Assembly (NCBI GenBank): GCA_018830605.1
Contig: JAHJRZ010000062.1
Location: 1-15,373 of the forward strand
DNA from: Patescibacteria group bacterium
GTDB taxonomy: Bacteria; Patescibacteriota; UBA1384; JAHJRZ01
DNA: 15,373 nucleotides
Reading direction: 5' to 3'
Position 1 is the stretch's first letter, and every line of letters starts with the position of its first letter. Of this stretch, positions 12,216 to 15,373 are shown piece after piece. The notes under the pieces are model-generated. The model saw only the letters and a program-made list of their open reading frames with translations, made no database searches and was not told where the DNA came from. The translations under genes and the position numbers were made by a program.

Positions 12216-13289
12216 TTAGCTCTTAATGCTCTCGGCTGTAATTCTCTGTGTTTTTTTAGTTCTTATTCTTCCAATAATATACCAGACGACAAAGCCGATT
12301 AAGGCTAAACTAAGAGCTACAAGCGTCCAAAAGTACCACTGCTTCCAAATTGGTCCGGCAAAACTTAAATAGCCAAAATTTTTAAGGATACGTGGTTCCT
12401 TCTTGGGAGTAATCGTGACCTCATTAGAACTTTCTGACTCTTTATCGCTTTTATAAGCGCGAACCATATAGGTATACTTTTTATCAAATTCAATCTTAGC
12501 GTCAGTATATTCTTTGGTGTCTTTATTGATTTCCGCTACCAGGACAAAATCAGCATCCGCTTCTTTTTTAGAATAAACCCGATAACCCTCAATATCTTTT
12601 GTTTCTGAAGCTTCCCAAGTTAATTTAACTTTTGGCTCATTCTTATCTCTGTCACTAACATCTTCTGCTTTGAGATTTACTGGAGATTTAATCGAGGTGT
12701 CAATATTTTTCGAAGGAGCGCTGCCGGCTATACCCGAACCCGGACTAGGGCTGGCTGTGGTTGTCGGACTCGCGCTTGGAGTCGGTGTTGGCGACGAAGC
12801 TGGCGTGCCATAAGTTCTAAACCAAAAATCCCGATCTGCTTGAGGGGCACCTGCACCTAAATAAGCAACGCCATTGGCGTAACCGTTAGTTCCTAATTTC
12901 CATTGATGGGCATATTCTGTCTCAACTACAATTTTGTAGGTTTCACCGGGAACAAGGGTGCCAGTATTAATCACCGGCTCCCAATCCCAATCTCCAACTC
13001 GAGTCCCCCCGGTCGCCACTGTCTCTCCGGTTGAGACTCTGATCAATTTACCACTCAACCAACTGCCCCCGCCATTTCCCGCATAAACATCAATCCTATC
13101 CAACTGCGCCATCGTAGGAATAAAAGTCTGGGCAACTTCGTCATAGCTGACAATGTTAATGTTGGAAATAGAAGACGATTCATTCGATTGGTCAAGCTGG
13201 CTGGCAAGCGCCATTTCAATCGGGGTTAAGATAAGAGAAACTGCCACAGCCAACCCCAAGACTGATTTTAATAATCTAAATCTTTTCAT
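12216..13289 (-). CDS. Cell-surface protein: signal peptide, sandwich domain, FN3 domain, C-terminal anchor
   Basis: 357 residues. A typical signal peptide (basic KRFR, hydrophobic 9-21, ALA cut site after residue 29). Residues about 35-165 read as a beta-sandwich of the kind found in DUF4082 or carbohydrate-binding modules: AQTFIPTMAQLDRIDVYAG, SGKLIRVSTGE, ETYKIVVETE, then WKLGTNGYANGVAYLGAG. A Ser/Pro/Thr linker follows (about 165-190), then a fibronectin type III domain (about 205-295; NLKAEDV, VKLTWEAS, IEGYRVYSKK, YTYMVRAYKSD). One membrane helix near 318-340 is followed by a short basic tail. It is therefore displayed outside and anchored at its C-terminus, perhaps for adhesion or sugar binding; that role is inferred. 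AAGGAGGGG precedes the ATG. Confidence 0.82.
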   Translation of the reverse strand: MKRFRLLKSVLGLAVAVSLILTPIEMALASQLDQSNESSSISNINIVSYDEVAQTFIPTMAQLDRIDVYAGNGGGSWLSGKLIRVSTGETVATGGTRVGDWDWEPVINTGTLVPGETYKIVVETEYAHQWKLGTNGYANGVAYLGAGAPQADRDFWFRTYGTPASSPTPTPSASPTTTASPSPGSGIAGSAPSKNIDTSIKSPVNLKAEDVSDRDKNEPKVKLTWEASETKDIEGYRVYSKKEADADFVLVAEINKDTKEYTDAKIEFDKKYTYMVRAYKSDKESESSNEVTITPKKEPRILKNFGYLSFAGPIWKQWYFWTLVALSLALIGFVVWYIIGRIRTKKTQRITAESIKS

Positions 13290-13315
13290 TTTCCCCTCCT
13301 TCTTAAATTTTTTAT

Positions 13316-13344
13316 ATTATATCACAAGTTGATTTTGTGGTAAA
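13316..13344 (-). promoter_or_regulatory. Promoter of the FN3 surface protein
   Basis: On the minus strand TTTACC (13344-13339) lies 17 bases from a perfect TATAAT (13321-13316) preceded by TGA. It overlaps the -35 region of the divergent tRNA promoter, so the two may compete. Confidence 0.6.
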
Positions 13345-13357
13345 ATATGATTAGAAT
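13329..13357 (+). promoter_or_regulatory. Promoter of the tRNA-Lys gene
   Basis: TTGATT (13329-13334) and TAGAAT (13352-13357) are 17 bases apart. Transcription would begin about 20 bases before the tRNA 5' end at 13386. Confidence 0.6.
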
Positions 13358-13385
13358 ATAAAGGTCGTAATTTAAAATTGACGAT

Positions 13386-13680
13386 GGGCCCGTAGCTCAG
13401 TGGTAGAGCAGAAGCCTCGCAAGGGGCCACTATCTGGAAACAGATAGTCGCAAATTCCGTAAATTGCGGAAACATCTGGTAGGATGACAAGATACCAAAG
13501 AAGTAATAATTCTTGTCTGCAGACAATCCGCAGCCAAATCTTGGATTATTCAAGAGAGGTTCAACGACTATAATCGGAACTCCGATTATGCGGAGATGGG
13601 ATAGTCTGATCTATATGGCGACATATAGTTAACAATCATGTTTAAGCTTTGTGCCGTGGGTTCGATCCCCACCGGGCCCT
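13386..13680 (+). tRNA. tRNA-Lys(UUU) interrupted by a group I intron
   Basis: Exon 1 is 13386-13417 and exon 2 is 13641-13680. Joined, they give a complete cloverleaf: acceptor GGGCCCG with CGGGCCC (7 of 7), D stem GCTC/GAGC, anticodon stem GAAGC/GCTTT (one G-U), seven-base loop CTTTTAA with anticodon TTT, variable loop GTGCC, T stem GTGGG/CCCAC and T loop TTCGATC. The body resembles bacterial tRNA-Lys. Read without splicing, exon 1 would show CGC (Ala), but then the 3' half would not follow. The base after the acceptor stem is T, where bacterial tRNA-Lys normally has A, and CCA is not encoded. The tRNA has its own promoter and a terminator. Since AAA-type Lys codons are abundant here, loss of splicing should be severely harmful. 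Confidence 0.9.
13418..13640 (+). ncRNA. Group I self-splicing intron in tRNA-Lys, 223 nt, no ORF
   Basis: All core elements can be paired by eye. P1: GCCT at the exon end (13414-13417) with GGGC (13424-13427), giving the required U-G at the 5' splice site. P2: ACTATCTG-GAAA-CAGATAGT (13429-13448). P3: TTCCGT (13455-13460) with GCGGAG (13590-13595). P4: TGCGGA (13465-13470) with TCCGCA (13527-13532). P6-like hairpin TTGTC-TGCA-GACAA (13513-13526). P7: GACTAT (13566-13571) with ATAGTC (13601-13606), inside the R motif GGTTCAACGACTATA. P8: ATAATCGG/CCGATTAT (13570-13589). P9: CTATATG-GCGA-CATATAG (13611-13628). The last base is G (13640), as expected. R and Q wording look closer to subgroup IA than to the IC3 introns of cyanobacterial tRNA-Leu. 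No homing endonuclease is present. Confidence 0.93.
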
Positions 13681-13684
13681 AATT

Positions 13685-13714
13685 AAAAAATTACTGTGAA
13701 AGCAGTAATTTTTT
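13685..13714 (+). terminator. Terminator of the tRNA-Lys gene
   Basis: AAAAAATTACTG (13685-13696) pairs perfectly with CAGTAATTTTTT (13703-13714) around TGAAAG, ending in six T. It starts 5 bases after the tRNA. Confidence 0.85.
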
Positions 13715-13756
13715 ATAAAAACCCGTTTGTAATTTTCCCGTTATAGCGTCAATTTG

Positions 13757-13800
13757 AAAAATATGATAAATCCCGCGATAGCAACAAATGTCATATTTTT
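13757..13800. terminator. Stem-loop similar to that at 3576-3623
   Basis: AAAAATATGA (13757-13766) pairs perfectly with TCATATTTTT (13791-13800). The 24-base loop starts TAAA and ends AAATG, as in the 3576 structure, while stem bases differ in a compensating way. The loop also holds GCGATAGCA, which recurs at 14450-14458. It may be a terminator or an unknown structured motif. Confidence 0.5.
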
Positions 13801-13802
13801 TA

Positions 13803-13832
13803 TCTGTCGAAGCCAGATCTGGCTCCGCCAGA
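13803..13832. repeat. 30-bp double-hairpin element, copy 3
   Basis: TCTGTC-GAA-GCCAGA (13803-13817, one mismatch) abuts TCTGGC-TCC-GCCAGA (13818-13832). Same architecture as 10473 and 10745 with different stem sequence. The flanks up to 13886 are AT-rich and hold nothing else I recognise. Confidence 0.7.
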
Positions 13833-13886
13833 CAGGTTGGATTGCAATATTTATTATAAAATTGGTCTTCTTAATCTTTAAGGAGC

Positions 13887-13915
13887 TTGCAATAAAAATT
13901 TATTCGTATTAAATT
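13887..13915 (+). promoter_or_regulatory. Candidate promoter of the GC-rich lipoprotein gene
   Basis: TTGCAA (13887-13892) and TAAATT (13910-13915) are 17 bases apart. The form resembles the promoter of the other GC-rich orphan (TTGCAC-N17-TATATT). GGGAGG (13931-13936) and GAGGA then precede the ATG at 13948. Confidence 0.4.
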
Positions 13916-13947
13916 ATGATTAGCAAACAAGGGAGGCGAGGAACGAG

Positions 13948-14379
13948 ATGAACCGACGCAGATTCGTGAGGATAGTCTCGGCCGTATTCGGATTCGGTTC
14001 AGCAGCCATTACCGCAGGTTGCAGTGGCGGAATGAACGAGGGCGAGAGCGTCTTTGCCACAACTCCAACCCTGCACATCCGAGTCCGTCTCAACCAGACC
14101 ATCGAGAGAACCGTCAGAATCCCCCGAGGGAGTACCGTGCTTGCAGCCATCAGGCGCAGGCCTTTCTACTACCATCAAAGCGACGACGGAACGACCATCA
14201 TCAAGGAAATTCGCGGCCATTGGCGGTATGCTGTCAACGGGCATCGAGCCCCGCATCTACGCCGGCAAATACCGCCTCACCTCCAACTGCCGCCTCGACC
14301 TCTGGTTCATCTAACCTCAAGCTCCAACCCCGACCAGTACCACAAATCGCTTAAGAGTGGCGCACTTAAGCGATCTTAA
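13948..14379 (+). CDS. GC-rich Tat-like lipoprotein with DUF4430-like domain, probably frameshifted
   Basis: The open frame gives 143 residues, but the real product was probably about 121. The N-terminus NRRRFVRIVSAVFGFGSAA then ITAGC has a twin-arginine-like motif and a lipobox with Cys at 25. Residues 40-98 (LHIRVRLNQTIERTVRIPRG, then IIKEIRGHWRYAVNG) fit the DUF4430/transcobalamin-like pattern, which normally ends with a short Y-x-L...W strand. In frame the sequence instead turns into a Pro/His/Arg-rich tail running into the terminator. In the +1 frame from 14252 it reads RIYAGKYRLTSNCRLDLWFI and stops at 14314. Removing one C from the CCCC run (14249-14252) would restore the domain. It is either a pseudogene or a sequencing error. 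Base composition is far more GC-rich than the neighbours, pointing to transfer. Confidence 0.6.
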   Translation: MNRRRFVRIVSAVFGFGSAAITAGCSGGMNEGESVFATTPTLHIRVRLNQTIERTVRIPRGSTVLAAIRRRPFYYHQSDDGTTIIKEIRGHWRYAVNGHRAPHLRRQIPPHLQLPPRPLVHLTSSSNPDQYHKSLKSGALKRS

Positions 14380-14408
14380 GACCCAACCCCGCGCCATTTT
14401 TTATTTTT
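14346..14408 (+). terminator. Terminator of the GC-rich lipoprotein gene, with alternative folding
   Basis: TGGCGC (14358-14363) pairs with GCGCCA (14391-14396), enclosing CTTAAG-CGAT-CTTAAG (14365-14380), followed by TTTTTTATTTTT. A competing 10-bp stem pairs ATCGCTTAAG (14346-14355) with CTTAAGCGAT (14365-14374). The in-frame stop at 14377 lies inside this structure, which supports the gene ending at 14314. Confidence 0.6.
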
Positions 14409-14442
14409 ACACTGATATCAACCTAATTTTTCTTTATACTAT

Positions 14443-14474
14443 AAATTCAGCGATAGCAGAGATTATACGAATTT
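14443..14474. other. Short stem-loop carrying GCGATAGCA
   Basis: AAATTC (14443-14448) pairs with GAATTT (14469-14474) around a 20-base loop. TAAATTCAGCGATAGCA resembles TAAATCCCGCGATAGCA in the stem-loop at 13757-13800. It lies downstream of lepA on that gene's strand. The meaning is unknown. Confidence 0.3.
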
Positions 14475-14493
14475 TAAACATTTAACTAAAAAA

Positions 14494-15373
14494 CTATTTT
14501 TTCAACATCTTTAAAAAGACATCACTCGGGATATCGACTCTGCCGAATCGCTTCATCCTCTTCTTCCCCTTGGCCTGTTTTTTTAATAATTTATCTTTAC
14601 GCGTCCTATCTCCGCCATAAAGTTTAGCAATGACATCTTTGCGAAAGGCAGAAATATCCTCGCGCGCCAAGACCCTGCCGCCAAAACAGACTTGAATTGA
14701 GACTTGAAAATTCTGTTTAGGGATTAATTTTTTTAAACGAAGCGCCATCTTTTTAGCTTCTATCTCCATCCTCTCTTTGGGAATAATTCTTGAAAAGGGC
14801 GCTACCATCTCGCCAGCGATCAAGACATCAAGCCGGACTAATTCTGACTCATAATAATCAATAAAAGTATAGCTCATTGAAGCAAAACCCTTGGAGATGC
14901 TCTTGAGCTCATCATAAAAATCAATAATAATCTCGGAGAGCGGAATTTCATAAATTAAAATTGAGAGATTTTCGCTTAAAAATTGAGTGTCTTTTTGCTT
15001 GGCGCGGCGCCGCGAGAGTGATCCCATCACCATCCCCATATATTGCGCCGGCGTAATTAGTTCCAACTCAACAAACGGTTCTTCGATTCTGCCTTGATTA
15101 TCATAATCAAACAGATCTTTAAGATCAGCCATTTTTTTATTCTGTTCAATGCGCAGATTGACTGCCGGCGGGGTGATAAAAACATCCACCTTGTGTTCTC
15201 TAATTAACCTCTCTTTGACAATCTCTAAATGGAGCATCCCCAAAAAACCCAACCGAAACCCGCGTCCCAAGATCGTCTGGCCGCGGATCGGCTCATAAAT
15301 AAGCGAGGCGTCATTCAACGACAACTCTTCCAGGGCTTCGCGTAATTTTGGATAATTATCTCCCTCTTCGGTA
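14494..15373 (-). CDS. lepA: Elongation factor 4 (LepA), C-terminal part (runs off right edge)
   Basis: The minus-strand frame is open to the window edge, reading TEEGDNYPKLREALEELSLND and then LGRGFRLGFLGMLHLEIVKERL, the highly conserved LepA domain III. The family C-terminus follows: FYDELKSISKGFASMSYTF, and QVCFGGRVLAREDISAFRKD, VIAKLYGGDRTRKDKLLKKQ and AKGKKRMKRFGRVDIPSDVF, which is diagnostic of LepA over EF-G. LepA is a ribosome-binding GTPase thought to act in translation or 30S biogenesis under stress. The GTPase domain is outside the window, so the true start is not seen; the TTG at 15324 is an internal Leu codon (in EELSLND) and not a start. About 290 of the usual 600 residues are present. 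Confidence 0.95.
   Translation of the reverse strand, partial: TEEGDNYPKLREALEELSLNDASLIYEPIRGQTILGRGFRLGFLGMLHLEIVKERLIREHKVDVFITPPAVNLRIEQNKKMADLKDLFDYDNQGRIEEPFVELELITPAQYMGMVMGSLSRRRAKQKDTQFLSENLSILIYEIPLSEIIIDFYDELKSISKGFASMSYTFIDYYESELVRLDVLIAGEMVAPFSRIIPKERMEIEAKKMALRLKKLIPKQNFQVSIQVCFGGRVLAREDISAFRKDVIAKLYGGDRTRKDKLLKKQAKGKKRMKRFGRVDIPSDVFLKMLKK

Noticed and set aside
13386..13460. An uninterrupted tRNA-Ala(CGC)
   Set aside because: The sequence after the CGC loop cannot form the 3' half of a tRNA; the matching half is at 13641-13680 with group I splice-site rules satisfied for tRNA-Lys(UUU).
15002..15013. Palindrome CGCGGCGCCGCG in lepA
   Set aside because: It is explained by consecutive Arg/Ala codons at a conserved position (SRRRAK) and lacks the 6-3-6 layout.

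Overview
The window looks like a chromosomal segment of an uncultured Patescibacteria/CPR bacterium, most likely of the Parcubacteria type. The reasons are AT-rich coding background, a PaaX-like regulator with a Cas2-fold C-terminus next to a competence gene, many small single-domain proteins with one membrane anchor and a Thr/Pro linker, degenerate AT-rich inverted repeats, and an intron-containing tRNA. TGA is used as an ordinary stop (dnaJ and the gene at 11665), so the genetic code appears standard. No phylogenetic marker search could be run, so the assignment is inference.

Layout. (1) 1-3472, minus strand: the 5' part of a YebC-family gene, a metallo-beta-lactamase-fold protein and ComEC (the DNA-uptake channel and its nuclease-like partner as two overlapping genes), and a PaaX/Cas2-like regulator whose 3' end is duplicated 720 bp upstream. 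(2) 3576-4552: a GC-richer orphan gene on the minus strand with its own promoter, three stacked leader hairpins and a terminator, apparently foreign. (3) 4566-11587, plus strand: a chaperone block of grpE, dnaK, then four small envelope genes (lipoprotein, polytopic membrane J-domain protein, two paralogous single-anchor proteins), then dnaJ. A perfect 8-bp-arm palindrome in the dnaK promoter recurs as TGTAAA-N6-TTTACA ahead of the dnaJ leader. Long AT-rich inverted repeats lie in front of dnaK and dnaJ. (4) 11594-13344: a small four-helix membrane protein convergent with a cell-surface FN3 protein. (5) 13329-13714: a tRNA-Lys(UUU) gene split at U33/U34 by a compact group I intron with its complete core. 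(6) 13757-14408: a stem-loop motif, a 30-bp double-hairpin element and a second GC-rich orphan gene, a Tat-like lipoprotein with a DUF4430-like domain that seems frameshifted. (7) 14494-15373, minus strand: the C-terminal part of lepA (EF-4), running off the window.

How it fits together. The core is the DnaK-DnaJ-GrpE folding machine, here with an envelope module between dnaK and dnaJ that has its own membrane J protein, which could recruit DnaK to the membrane. The left arm is a natural-competence locus. Most novel-looking are the split tRNA, the shared chaperone palindrome, the family of 30-bp double hairpins (three clear copies, one inside dnaJ coding sequence), and the paired GC-rich orphan cassettes.
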